Origin: Galaxea fascicularis
Lineage: Eukaryota > Cnidaria > Anthozoa > Scleractinia > Euphylliidae
Assembly (NCBI GenBank): GCA_948470475.1
Contig: OX419343.1
Span: 8,380,568-8,444,567 of the forward strand
Length of the DNA stretch: 64,000 nt
Reading direction: 5' to 3'
Positions 44,844 through 57,700 of the stretch are shown here, in pieces. Both the position numbers and the translations under genes were made by a program. Position 1 is the first letter of the stretch. Each line of letters begins with the position of its first letter. Under the pieces are notes generated by a model. The model was not told the DNA's origin, searched no databases, and worked only from the letters and a program-made list of their open reading frames with translations.

Positions 44844-47800
44844 CCCAACTTTCTAAATATTGCATAAAATTTTAAGCTTAAACTGGAACAGTTTGGCAAT
44901 TTTCCTACGTGGGAAAAACTATTCTAGAGAAGCTAATAATATAGTGCGGTGACTATTTCAACACGAATTAATTAAAGAAAAATACACAATCCTGCATTGA
45001 TGTTTGGCGAAAGTTGAAGCGTTGAAAATTAGATGTTGATAACCTGTCAAACCAGCGAAACATCCTGGAGTGACACCACGTTTCAAAACTTTGAATTTTT
45101 GCGGTTGAATTTTGAATTCTATTCATTTTAGTTTATTTTGTTTTGGAATACATGTGCCTTTCTTTTTGTCAGACAAATTGCGCAAGTTACTTTCGAAGTT
45201 TACTCAGCTGAAGCTAAACATTTTCCTTTGTCAACAAAGCTGTAGTTGAGCTTCATTTTACAATGTTTTGAAAATATGTTGCTGATATCAATTCGCACGA
45301 AATGCTGTGTTTTTTTGTGTTTTGGTTGGAAGTCTTTTAAGCCTTCAAACGAAGCCGATCTCAAGCGAGATGAGTTAAAGTCAATTAAAAAGCAATTTAT
45401 CTTGATAAATAGCCGAGCCGGCAGAGTCGCTCATCCCATAAATCCGGTTGAGAAAAATTTCCGTATTTTAATTCCAGTTTGGGAAGAAGCCAATACCGTT
45501 CCAATCTTTTCATTAATAAACTTAGGAAAATAGATCCCTTTGAGATGGATTTTAAGCATTAAAGTCCCCGAAAAGGTTTTATAACTTACCAATTTCAAAG
45601 GGGAAAGCAACTTGACGTTCGAGTCATGAGCAGAATGTGAACAGATGGAATCCAGTTCTTGTTTGTTTAAATGGATTTTAATGATTTTCCATAATAATTT
45701 CTAACAGTCCGTGAGAAAGTTACACTATGTTCCCTTTCAGCTTGTCCTTTAAATTTCTCACGGCTCGCCCGACACGGTACACAGATAAAAGCGAACAAAC
45801 TTAGATGTAACCGCATTTGCCGTTTGTATGCACTAACGCTCGCTCAGTGAAATCAGTTTGTTCCGCGCGTGTTCACATCTAAGGTTTCGTCTTAACGACT
45901 TTACGATCACCAGGTTTGTATTATATGATAGTCCTAATTTTTTTTCGATTCATTGAAAGTTTAATGTTTACATTTTTTCTTCTTCTCCGACGATTTGCCT
46001 TATTGAGTTACGCGAGATGATTTCCTTTACGATGTACCCATGCATGCAATGTGGAATGAAATTTAGTACTTAGAGAATGTATACTCTTCAATACTAGCAA
46101 TGTGAATTTGTCTCTTTGACTGCGTTTGTAGACCTATACTGATGCAAACTGGAGGAGAGAAAGAAGCAGATCAGTTCATTCGTTCACTGAATTCAAGTGG
46201 AAACTTTCGCAGTTTCATCAGTCGTATTTCAAATGTTTTTTTGATGCAGGGACAAAAACTAAACCGCGTCGTCTCCTTGTAACGGCGATTATTCGATCTT
46301 TGCAGCATAAAAAGGATACCCTTTCCCATTTACTCTCGCAGTTAAAGAAGAAAGGAAACCCAGTAACTTTTTTCAAACTCAGGGCTGGAGATGAATGCTA
46401 AACCAGCAAGCCATTTATCTGGAAATAATCTCTCACGCGAACAGTCATTGTCTTGAAATCTTTAGAATAGTCGTGTATCTTTCTTATTTATAGCAAACAT
46501 ACGATAGAAGACGTATTTTTCCAATGCTGTATTTCTCATTTTCAAATTTTAATTCGTCAAGAAATCAGCGCACAGCTGACAAATCGAAATGGTTCTGAAA
46601 ACAAGTTTTTTGGCCGCTTCGTCGTAGTTAGGTGAACAACATCACGGACTCGAAATTCCATGTCGCTACTTTTGTCTCTTGGAGAACATTTGCAGCAGTT
46701 ATAATTGAGAGGTAATTGGAAGCAGCGCAATACAATAAGCATGAAATCTCAAATTAAAAGCTGAAGAAACTTTTATACGTGTCATGAACGAGCAAAGAGA
46801 AGCTGTGTTGAAAAGCGTCCAACTCTTTCCTATGGCCAAAAATTAAACTGAAAATGAAATATTTCTTCCCCAGGGTTTATTCTTCTTTAAAAGATACATA
46901 CAGACCAGCTGATCAGCATTAACCGCAGGCAATAATTTCCTAAGAGATAATGCTACTTCAAACTCAGGTCTGCGGTTAAAATTAACACTTGATGTTTGGT
47001 GATGTTTCATATGTGTGATACATTGAGTTAGTTTACAGAGTCCAATTTAGTTTACAATTTTTGCCATGATCCACCCAGCAGAGCATCGGCGATTCAGTCA
47101 ACAGAATTCAGCAATGCTAAATTAACAGACTTTGGAGACGCCAGAAGCGTGGCGAAATTAACGTGAAATTACTTTGTGCCATGGAAAGAATGAATTGAAA
47201 TAATCTAAATTCCAAGTCGTCCTTTCTGTAGCCTGGTTAGAAAGTGCTTTTTTAAATGATTACTTTAATAGGAATTCGCTTTGAATTAACTTCTGTCTTT
47301 TTCTTCAAATTCCAGCTTTAAAACAAAGTTTCCTAGTGTCGAGAAAAGCTGAAAACGAAACTGGAGCAGAAAATGGCTAAGTGGCTTTTAAGTCGGGGTC
47401 AGCAATTTTGGAAAATATCTCGAGCACAATCAAAATTTTTAACAATTTTTTAATGCTTTATAGCCCCTAACTATTACATCATGTTTGCTGTTTTCATACC
47501 TTCATGCTCGAACGTTTGGTTTATATTTCTGCGACTACTTTATCAGTAGCAAGCTATTTTACCCTAATTCAAGGTATACGTCAGTTCACGATCGAATAAT
47601 TTCTAATACCATTGAATTAAAGTAATGTTAATAACAACTTCGCACGTTGCTGACACTTTCTGTTTTTTCTAGTTTCGAACACAATGTTCGCCTTCGTAGT
47701 AATATTCAATTTTAATGGAAGATGGTGTTTGCTTTTCCTGAGTGAAGCGTTGCTTACCGTGTGAAGCGTTGCTTACTTTCAGCTGACAAAAGTTATTCAC

Positions 47801-50800
47801 ACTTAACAAATGCATCGGTAATCTGAAAAAAATAAGCATTTCCCAAAGACGAGAGCGCTCTCATCTCCAACTTTTGTTGCTTTAACGCAAATGCCAGTGT
47901 TATTTTTTGTCTTCTAAAGCCAAACGCTGATTTCATTTTAAAGGAAAGAAACCCTTTTATTCTCCGCGCTTGGGCAGAAGAAAGGAAAGATAAATCGAGT
48001 ATTAGCTTCTTTGATAGTGTTAAAATCACCATTTCCGACAAGCTTTGAATTTTTCATTTATTCTTAATCAATTCACTCTCAGCAGACGGTGTTTCAAGGA
48101 CGTGATCTCTGTAAAGTACTTCATACGTCAAGAATATGACTAACGATTTTAATATTTTTTTATGGTGTACACCAAGTTTTACTCATTATAGGCAAATAGA
48201 TAGTTTTTCTAATGAGCGGAGGGATATTGTAAAATTAAACCTTTCTTGATGTATAATGGAAAACAAATTTATACTTTGAAGAGAATCGTTTATTTTAATT
48301 CTCGACAGATGAGAAAAATATGCTTTACTTCCTTTCGGCATCATATGGAAAGGGAAAAAAACTCGTTTTCGGACATAACTAATACCTTAGAATTTATTAG
48401 AGATAAAATTAACTCGGAGTAAAATTGACACAAGCTTGCTGAACAGAAAAGGAGGCCTCTATTTGCGTAGACAATAGATCTGACGCGTAAGTATTTGAAG
48501 CCTTTAATCAGAGGCCATTACAAAATCCGGATAGTGCATGAACTGAATAAGAGCGCGCTTGCCGGCTTTCAAGAGACTTACCAGATTTTTATCGAAACAG
48601 TATGCAAGATACATAAGCGCGATTCCGCAAACTATCAACAGTATCCTTTTTCCTTTTTCGCCGCCCCATGTCTTCGTTCATATATGGTGATAACTGTTCT
48701 GTTTGTTAACCAATTTCGACTGAGATTCGTTAACTGTAGTTTGCTCTGATATAGACCAAAATTAAAGGATTGAATTTCGTTTCATCGGACTGGAATTACA
48801 AGAAAATAAAATGTGTTAATCACGTCATTGACTGAAGTTCGCGATGAAGGAGACAGCAGTCGCTGTTTTATTATCAACTAAACTACCATGTTGTGCTCAA
48901 AATACCGCGCCGGAGAAATATTAAAATTGCTTCTATTCTTTTCCGTGGTAAAAATTATCTTTACCATATGTGCTATTCCCACGGTAAAGAGTATTTTCAG
49001 GCAGCTGTAGAGCGAAAACTAAACAAACAATTATCAGCGAAGAATGCATTAATTGAGCCTTAATAATGGATTCGACCATGTCTTTATTATGTACGTACCA
49101 TTTAAAACTCATTAGCATATTTTATGTATTTGTATGCTCGAAATAGAGAAACCTAACAAAGGAGGGACATGTTATGATGTATCGCTTCTATATTGTCTTC
49201 TTCCTTGCATTAGAAAATAAACTGTTTGAGTCGACTTAAACAGCTCGCCAGATCGAACCGCTTGAGTCAAAGCTGTTAACTGACAAAAGTGGAATATAAT
49301 TTCCATGTAATTTCAAATTAGTTTTTAATGTCCTCACGGGAAGTCTCGAAAGTTGACGAATAATTTCACAAAAGCGATGTCTAGCTTTTTTTGTCATCGT
49401 TCTTAACCAAACAGATCTCTGTGTTCAACGGACTTTTACTCATTTGTGTTTAGACAGCAGAGTTCAATAATGAATTCAAATCAACACTAATTTCTTCTTT
49501 CTTATTTAGCAGAGAATTTATTATAAGTTTGTCCAATCTCACCGCGAAATGAATTTTTCTTAGGGAATTTAAAAACCTTTTATCACCAAGCTATCACTTT
49601 TTCATGTTCAAGGCATTACAGTTTTCCTTTTCTTCAATCATAACTTCCTTAGCGGTCAGAAAGATGCAAAACAAATAATTATTTGCCTGTGCGAAGGAAA
49701 AGACTGAAATAAGACTGGCCGATACTTCTTCTCTCGGGGATTTTTAACACCGTAGCTTATCTATTTTTCATGGAAATTGTTCCCCAAAAACTAAAACAAT
49801 TGCCTTGAACACTTTTTGCTAATAGAGCTGAAAAAATCATCTCGCAGTCACTTCCATTGTTTTATTCAAATTAAGTCACTTTGTTCGCGCTTCCTTATCT
49901 GAAACTTTGATACCATTATTGTAACTGCAGTAATTATTTCGCTATTTTTCACGAAGCTTTAATTATTGCCTGGAGTGAATTTACATCCGGTAATAAAAGA
50001 CTACAATATCTGAAGCTCCGTAGGAGATGTCATTTGTTTAATAGAGCTTTGTTTGGTGTTTTTTTGTTGGCTCTGTGGAGTTAAGTAACCGTCTGTCTCT
50101 TGATCCACGAATCGAGTACTTGACAAGCGTCAAAATACCCCTCGACGCAACAGTGACAGGGCTTTTAAACTTTGAAGCGAATCATTGCGTGCAATATCAA
50201 CACTCGGTTTTCAGTGAAAGAAAAATCCTAACACAAAACAAAATTTAGCAAACAGTTTGACGACAGTTCTAAGCTAGTAACAGTTTTTCGTTGTTATACA
50301 GTATTCCATCAAAGAGAGTTTTCGATCGGAGAAACTCTCATTTGAAAACACTAGACATTTGAGAATACATGTCACCTTTGGCCTTGAATTAAAGTTAAAG
50401 GTGTGATTTGTATGCATTTATCTTCAAAACAACAGCTTTTAAAAGACTTCGATTTAAAGCACGTGGTCTCCAAATTTAAGCGATACTAAATAGCTGAACT
50501 GATTAGATTTTTGTATCATTTTAACTAAGCCTGGCCAACTTCTTTCGTCGAATTGGTTTAACATTCACGAGTAAAAATCTTCCGAAAAAAAAAGGTACAA
50601 TCGTAAAGGCTCAAGCAGAGAAAACTATAAAGAAGCGTCAGATTTGTTTTTAGCAAAAACGAGCGATATCTCGTATTGCTAACAACCTCTTTACAGCTTC
50701 CTTCGTGAAAAAGTTTTATCTTCCTTGTAATTTAAAAAGAGTGAAAAGTCTAGGAAAGCGACAGTTTGTTATGTAAGCAAAGTATTTTTCGTCTGACTTA

Positions 50801-53800
50801 AAAGTAAATTTTAGGGTTTAATTGAGGTATTTTGAGCGGTTTAAAAGAAAATACTGATCAGACAGGTTATGGGGTGTTTTTCCAACGCTTATTAGCCTTC
50901 CAACGCCCACTCAACATCATGTGTAAGCCCTATTTCAACAGGGACCATGTGAAACCACTGAAGTTCCTTGGTACGCTATGCCGTGTCTCGGTAATCAAAG
51001 GTAATTAAATATTCATGGCGCTTCAAGGATTTGATACGACAGCATTAGTGCTTGTAAGTCCTTGGCTTGCCCCATCAGGCGTAGAAACAAGATTAGAAAA
51101 GAGAAACATAGCAACCTCACCACGGGTTAGAGGACTTTCGTGGTAAATTTCACGCCTATTTACTTCTTATTTGCACTTGTCTGAGATTTCGCTCAGTTTC
51201 ATCGACACAACGCATGCGCACATCTTTAGGTTTCAACCTGGCCAGTTTTTCATCAATATGTTGGCGGTTTCTTCATGAAATTTCTCGTCAATTGTACGAG
51301 GAAGTTCCCAAGGGCGAGAAAAATCGTTTCAGCGCACTTGCGTTTCTTTTGGTGGCTTAATTTGAATAAAAATTGAAAAAAAGAACTCTTTTTGCATAAA
51401 TTTGCGGCGTTTTTTGTTGTTTTTTAGCGGTTTTGAGTCTTGTAGCTAAGCGTTTGGGTGAGATTTGGTGGCTTTTAAAACTGCTATTTACAAAACAAGC
51501 CTATTATTACTTGTTTTATCCAAGTAATGATACAATTTGCCTGTTTAGATAATTAGCGGTGTCCAACGTGCTCACAATGTTGTGTTTTCTGGCAAGTTTT
51601 AAAAGCTTTTTACAAGTCTCAGTCAAATGTGTTGACATTATCGTTAAACAATACTCCTCCTTTTCCATCGTTAATTAATATAGTTCACATCACAAACACT
51701 TTTTTCCTCGAAATATTAAATATTTTGCCACTGTTTTATCCCTGGGGGGAAGAAAGGTATTTGAGGACAGTTTAGGGGGTCTACCTGGGAGAACAACTGA
51801 CAACCTAACTCCAACCTCAGCTAGTCGGCCAAACATCGCTGATTATTCATTCATGATTTATTTTTAAGCCCAAAAAACATCTGCTTCTCCTATTTAAATC
51901 TCTACAAACAAAAGAAAAGCTAATTCACTGCACGGCGTGGGTAACACCTTTAATAAAGGAATCAAGTCGAGTGAGATCTGCGCTCTCAAACTCCACGTTC
52001 GTTCGGTGAGACAATGGGGGCAAACCTCGGGCACGGTGTTCAAGAGACCGTTGATCTTCACTTCCTTGTTCAAACTGGCAGAAAATTGGGCTTAAACAGG
52101 ATTGCATGCAGCTAGTGAATAAGAAGGGAGACGTTGACAATTGAAACAAAGATCTGAAAGAGTCAAATAATTGATCGTGGTTCAGGGCTGCTCAATGCAG
52201 GGCGGGCTATACAAAACTCATGTGTCGGCCCTCCACCAATCAGCTCTCGTCTCCACAGGGTTGATATCGAGCAGTGTCTTAATGAAAAAAAGAAGCTATT
52301 CACTCGCACGCAGGTTGCTACCAATTGTGTTTATCCTTGAACGTGTGCGCACATAATACCTGTCTTGTTTCGTTTAAATGGAGCTGCCCTTGGAAATGGC
52401 TCGTCGCAGCTGGCCCTTGTTCTCCTAACAATACTTACTCCGCAGCTGTGGGAGAATATGCCTCACAGTCTCAGCAACGGGAACAGAAGTTTACGTTGAA
52501 AGACTTAACCCGACACAAGCAATTGCATTGCCCATTATACCCTTAATCCTTGATGCGAGGTGTGTGTACCAATATCATGGTACTGAATCTCTCTGATAAA
52601 GCGTATAACACGTTGAGGTCTCGTGCAAATACACATATCAATCCCCGGTGATGATATTCACGCCATTGGATTGAAAACTCGTTTGTCTTGCGCATTCTGG
52701 GTAAAAAATGTAATACCTGGAGATGTTTTGTTGTGTATATCGCATTTATCAACCTGCTGGCTGAATAGTACAACAGCTTAGCAAACCCATGATCAATTTA
52801 TGAGCCCATCCCACTTAGGAATGCTTATGTGTGCCAGTCACAGAACAAAGACTGCCGTGTGTTTTGGTTACCCAACTGGGAATAGGGTGTGACGCGCCTC
52901 CAACGTTTTGCTGCCCAAATGTTTCGCGTTTGAGCCAATGCAAAGTGCAAACATGCTTACACGTGTGGGAAACCAACGTCAATCGATAAGATCAAGAACT
53001 CAGTGGCAATACCCCACGTTTGCTCTTAGGAAACATGACAAATAACCTCAATGTTTCGTCTGACGGTGCCATGAGGTCTGTAGTTTCCAATGAACCTCCT
53101 GGGAAACAAGATCACTGGAAACATGCCACTGAAGCCTTTAGAAATCAGATAACGTTGTTATATTAGACACATGAATGGCCTACAACACACGACCAGAGCT
53201 CATCGTCCCTAAGGCACACTCTCCAACAGGAGTGGATTCACACGTATAGTTTGAGCTTGAGGAGACAAGAAGAGGAAAACTCGACGCATTCTCACGTCGA
53301 CCTGGTTTTAAGCACCTCATAAATTTTTCATTTGCTCAGAATTCTGAAGGCACGAAAAGTCAAGCGCGCGTATGCAAATGTCTTTTCCCGCTCACTAAGC
53401 CACAGAGGGCTTCTTTTGTTTAACTCCTCGATTTCAATAAAAGACATTACAGTCTAGTCACAGTGTGGATTATTTTTTCATAAATTTACCCATCAAAGAA
53501 ATTACACCACTTAAAATTCCTAGTAATTAAAACACACAAGTGATGAAGTTTTAAATACTTTTTAATATACAAATTCTGCATGTGCAGCCTGGAGAGAAAA
53601 AAATATATACAATTTACACAAGGACTTCGTCGCTGTCCATGGCAGCCTAGTTTTTGTTTCGCATTCTTTCTTGAACAAAAAAAGCGAGGAAATTCAACAA
53701 CCTTTTCATTAAGGATGAGATTTCCTTGATACGTGAAATCGACTTCAGGCACTGAAATATATTACAATGTATTGCCTCGTCCATTTCCTAGCTGGTTATT

Positions 53801-53889
53801 AAAAAATAATTCTACCTCTTTTAAAATACAATTAAAGTCCCTCTTTCCTGCCTTGAGGATAAGGTGTGATTTCACAGTATTTTCTTGTT
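44844..53889. other. Nine-kilobase gene-free, repeat-poor interval
   Basis: It is A+T-rich, with no ORF above 96 codons that looks coding, no SINE, no LINE and no obvious palindromic element, in contrast to the repeat load before 44.8 kb. It begins directly 3' of PTF1A and reaches toward DNAJC1. Regulatory DNA of PTF1A is the natural suspicion, by inference only. Confidence 0.5.
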
Positions 53890-54047
53890 TCACAAAGGCG
53901 ATTGATACAACGCATTGTTATGGATTCTCGGATCTTCGGGGGTCCAAATCTTCGCTTTCATGACACTGGAAGGCAGTTTAGGTTTCTTTGAGTCCGTCCA
54001 TGATAATGAATGCCCCGTTAAAGGTGGCAGGCCGTATTCTTGAGTCC
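53890..54047 (-). CDS. PTF1A: PTF1A exon 2 (RBPJ-interaction motifs)
   Basis: The acceptor TTTTCGCGCAG joins G|GG to continue [17 protein letters not shown], then [10 protein letters not shown] and the stop after NALYQSPL. Both Trp motifs are on this exon. Confidence 0.93.
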
Positions 54048-54760
54048 CTGCGCGAAAAATCAACATGAAGAAAAAAAATGAGCAAACAAGAAGCATATAA
54101 ATGAAAAGAAAATGAAATGCAAAAATGTTTGCAGATTTGGACTGTTCGTTACATGTCTCCTTCAATGTGATCTGTTTGCTTGGGAGGATTTCCCAACTGA
54201 ATATTACAAGATTTCCCTTAATTTGTAGAGCATAAAATGAGGTAAAAAAGGAAGAATTAGCCAAAACGTCAGTTTGTTTATTAGCCATCAGCCCTAGATG
54301 CTTGTGAGAACGGCCAGATGCGACGAAAATGCTACAAAAGCGAGTTGTTTTGCTGAGAATAACACCAACACTTACCAAAGCCTCGATGGCAGATCATAAC
54401 TTTTCTGGGTTGTTCCGCGGACGTGGGTTGTAAGGCTTGGCTGTGACTCATGTCCGAACTGATCATTTCCGTAAGAAATCCAATGTAGCCGATTGCCAGC
54501 CGCAACGTATCGACTTTAGAGAGTCTCTTCTCGTAGGGCAACGTCGGGATATGATGTCGTAGCCCCTCGAACGCCTCGTTTATGCTTTGCATGCGTTTCC
54601 GCTCGCGTAAGTTAGCCGCATGTCTCTGCGCAATTTGCTGGTTCGGGGATTTCCTTCGCCGCTTTCGCTTCAAATTTTTGTCGAGATGATCAACTGAAGT
54701 GTAATGAAACTGGCCCGTCATTTGGGGCTGGTTTTCTCGGAACGAGATTGGACCCTCCAT
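53890..54760 (-). CDS. PTF1A: Pancreas transcription factor 1 alpha (bHLH, RBPJ-binding)
   Basis: Two exons (54376-54760 and 53890-54047) encode 180 residues. A basic stretch KRKRRRK precedes the bHLH at about residues 42-98: basic region [13 protein letters not shown], helix 1 [15 protein letters not shown], loop TLPYEKR, helix 2 [20 protein letters not shown]. This is near-identical to vertebrate PTF1A. The C-terminus keeps [25 protein letters not shown] (Trp145) and [11 protein letters not shown] (Trp163), the two tryptophan motifs through which mammalian PTF1A docks on RBPJ/RBPJL in the trimeric PTF1 complex with an E protein. The long Pro/Gly-rich N-terminal region of the mammalian protein (over 320 residues) is absent. 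In vertebrates it specifies pancreas and GABAergic neurons; the role here is unknown. The ATG at 54760 is the only start before the domain. Confidence 0.95.
54189..54218. promoter_or_regulatory. Candidate PTF1-type site (E-box plus RBPJ boxes) in the PTF1A intron
   Basis: TTTCCCA (54189-54195) overlaps E-box CAACTG (54194-54199), and a second TTTCCC starts 18 bases after the E-box start (54212). E-box plus TTTCCCA spaced by one or two helical turns is the known PTF1 binding arrangement. A chance match in 330 bases is quite possible. Confidence 0.2.
54376..54760 (-). CDS. PTF1A: PTF1A exon 1 (bHLH)
   Basis: It carries the N-terminus and whole bHLH and ends CATCGAGGCTTTG|gtaagt in phase 1. Reading past the donor would add 14 unrelated codons before a stop. 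Confidence 0.93.
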
Positions 54761-57700
54761 CTGTTAGCGATTAAGATTTTCCTCCGGGAGCCTTGATGAT
54801 GACGAAAGGTTTTTTGCTGTAGCTAATAGCTCTGTAAGCGCACGTTTCGTTCAAGTCTCGCAGCTTATAGCCACTTTTAGGCATAGAATCAACCAATCAG
54901 AAGCAAGCATGCAAAACCAATTAATTGATGCAGAGTTGTGACACTTCGTATTGTTCAGGGCATCCTGTCGACTAAATCTTAGTGTGAGCTGAGCGTTTAA
55001 TAAAACTATGTAAAAACTTACAATATCGGACGAAATTTCATAAAGCTCAATTTAATATTTGTGAGAAAAAAATTACGTGAATTCTGAAAATTCTAGCTAA
55101 GGAAATGTTAGATAACGTTTTCATTTGCCAATTGTTCTTAGCTTACGAAGAACCTAACTTTCTTGACTTAAATTTGCCTTAAATAGCTGAATTTTTCTTC
55201 TTCTTTCTTTTCTTTACAAAGTTGGAATCGTTCAAGGACGATGGACCAAACAATAACTCTTCTAAAGTCTACTAAATCAAACGAAAATGTTGCGGTTTTG
55301 AAATCGCAAACAAACTCCTCTAGCCATGAATAACTGGGTAAACAGGAATACAACTGTGTTTTGAGGCGTATTCGAAGCTCAGAAACAAACAGGATGAATA
55401 TTTTGAAGCATTGAAACGGCAAAACACGTAGTTTAAATTGACGCATAATTTTAACTTAAGTGGCGCGCCAAAATTCACATCGACTTGTTCTGACGTCATC
55501 GCTAACCGAGAAAACAAAGAAATCGAGGAAAAAACAAATGTTGATTCGGAGTCGCAAATTATGAAATTTTTATTTAACACGTATCGTCCAGCTACGGGTC
55601 CATATTTTCGCTTTTCCTTGCATGCCTTCTATGAACGTAAATTAAGGCTCGCCCTGGAAAGAGAATTTCTTTGAATTAAATTAACTGTAGACCTGTCAAA
55701 AATTAACTTTGTATCATTAGTGGGTTGCATTAAATGGCAGAATATCCCAGCAATTGTTTCCGGACAACACCGTAAAACGAACGCTATTTCTTCAGCAAGT
55801 GCGAAATGATTTGTTTTCATTCATGTTACGTGATTTACGTGGAAGGTTTTGTTCAGCCGACTGGCCATGGCCTCGCAGAGCAGACCTCGGACAAAAAGAC
55901 AGCGCTCTGCAAGTAAACAATGTGTATAAAGGATCATAAACTGAAAGATATCGTTGCATTGTGAAGGGACAGTAGCCAGAGCGATTCTAATGAGGATAGG
56001 CCGCTATTTAATATAGTACGCCAAGTCCATTGTGAAGGGAAGCCGTTTTCAATTGGTTCTAATCAGGAGTTAAATGTCAAAAAAATAGTCGCGAAACTTG
56101 ATGTGTTGACCCTAGTTAATTAATTCTTTATACTCTGGGTAATGCTGCCAAGAAGAGGAGAATTTCTTTTCATGAGAAATACATTGTAATCTCTCTATGA
56201 GATGTGCGATGTGAATTATAAAATACATTAAGCTGTTCTGCGAGGTATGCTTAAGTTATAATTTGTCAATGGCTATCGCCCTAACAACAGATGTTATTTT
56301 TTGGCCTTATCGTTGATGTACGAGTTTAAATTTATGTATAATGTAAGCGTTTAAGATTCGGTTTCATTAGCATGCGACTTAAATCTCAAATCTCCCCCTC
56401 AATTGTTAAATCTCTCAATTAAAAAGCTTCCATCAGAGTGACTGAGCGAAAATGGTCGAAAGCGGCAACGTTTCGGCCGTATAATGCATTTAATTTCTGG
56501 CAAGTGAGCTCCCGTAACAAATGAGATCGAGAAAACTAACTTTTTGATCTATGTTCGGAATGTCACGTGGGTAAAGAAAAAAACACCGTCGAATCTACCA
56601 ACGTTTTCCTCATTTTTAACAATTTCAACTGCATTAAAAAACATGTTAAGCCTGCACGTGTTTAAAGTGGAATCTCTTTAACTTTTTGGCAATTCGAGAG
56701 CGCTTCATTTGTATCGCTTTTGTTTTGTTCCTTGTCTTTGAAGCACTAAATAAGCGTTATTTTGTTCATAAATTGTAAGACTCTAACAGATGTCGAAGAG
56801 CGGAACTGTAAAAGGACCCTGGAGATATGAAACTCTATTTATTTCAAATCCACAAAACCGCATTAATTGAGGTGTTTTAATGAATTTTAAAAAAATATTT
56901 ATGAAAGAAATCCCTAGAAAGGTCATCAAACGATGTGTAAAATAAACGTCATGTGGTGTTAAGTCGAGGTGACGTATCTTGAACGTATAGCGGGCCGGAA
57001 AATTGTCGATTGTATCAAGATGAAAGGTGGAATGAAATCGTTTTGTTGTGCTCCGGTCTGTTTTAAGTATTTAAGAGAATGGGTCTTCTACTTGAAGGGT
57101 AAAAATGCGTTTCCTGGTTTCAACTTGCGTTTTGCCGCGTCAAATAATTCATAGCTTCTACGCCCAAAAAATAATTCGTATTTTTACAAAACAGTGAAGT
57201 AAGAAGAAAAATTTGCTCACCGGTTTTCATTACCGGTAATCTTTGCGGCCAAATTTTCCAAATGAGAACAAAGTAGAATCATCCAACATTGACACACTAT
57301 TAAATATATTTGACTATACGTATTTACAAATATGATAGCGTAATCAGTTACCTTTCGCTTTAAAAAAGGATCATCAGTGAGTAAGTCATTATAATTTGCC
57401 ATAACGTCAAACATTAATTCGTTGGCAAGACTAGTCAGAACTTTCAACATCCAATATACAATGGGCAGCAAAAATTGTTTACGTTGGGAAGCTCTCTTAA
57501 TAGAGCTATCCAACGTAAACTATCGCTCTGAAATTTTTACTTCAATATCTCTGTAAATTGGCTGTATCAAACTGTAAATAAGATACTTTCAAGTAAACTT
57601 TTGGTTACAAAATATCAATCAGTCTGTACAAAATGTTTCTACACAAAACGACGCCTTAGTTCTTTTTGCTCAAAACCAAATCAGTATAATTTTTGAAGGC

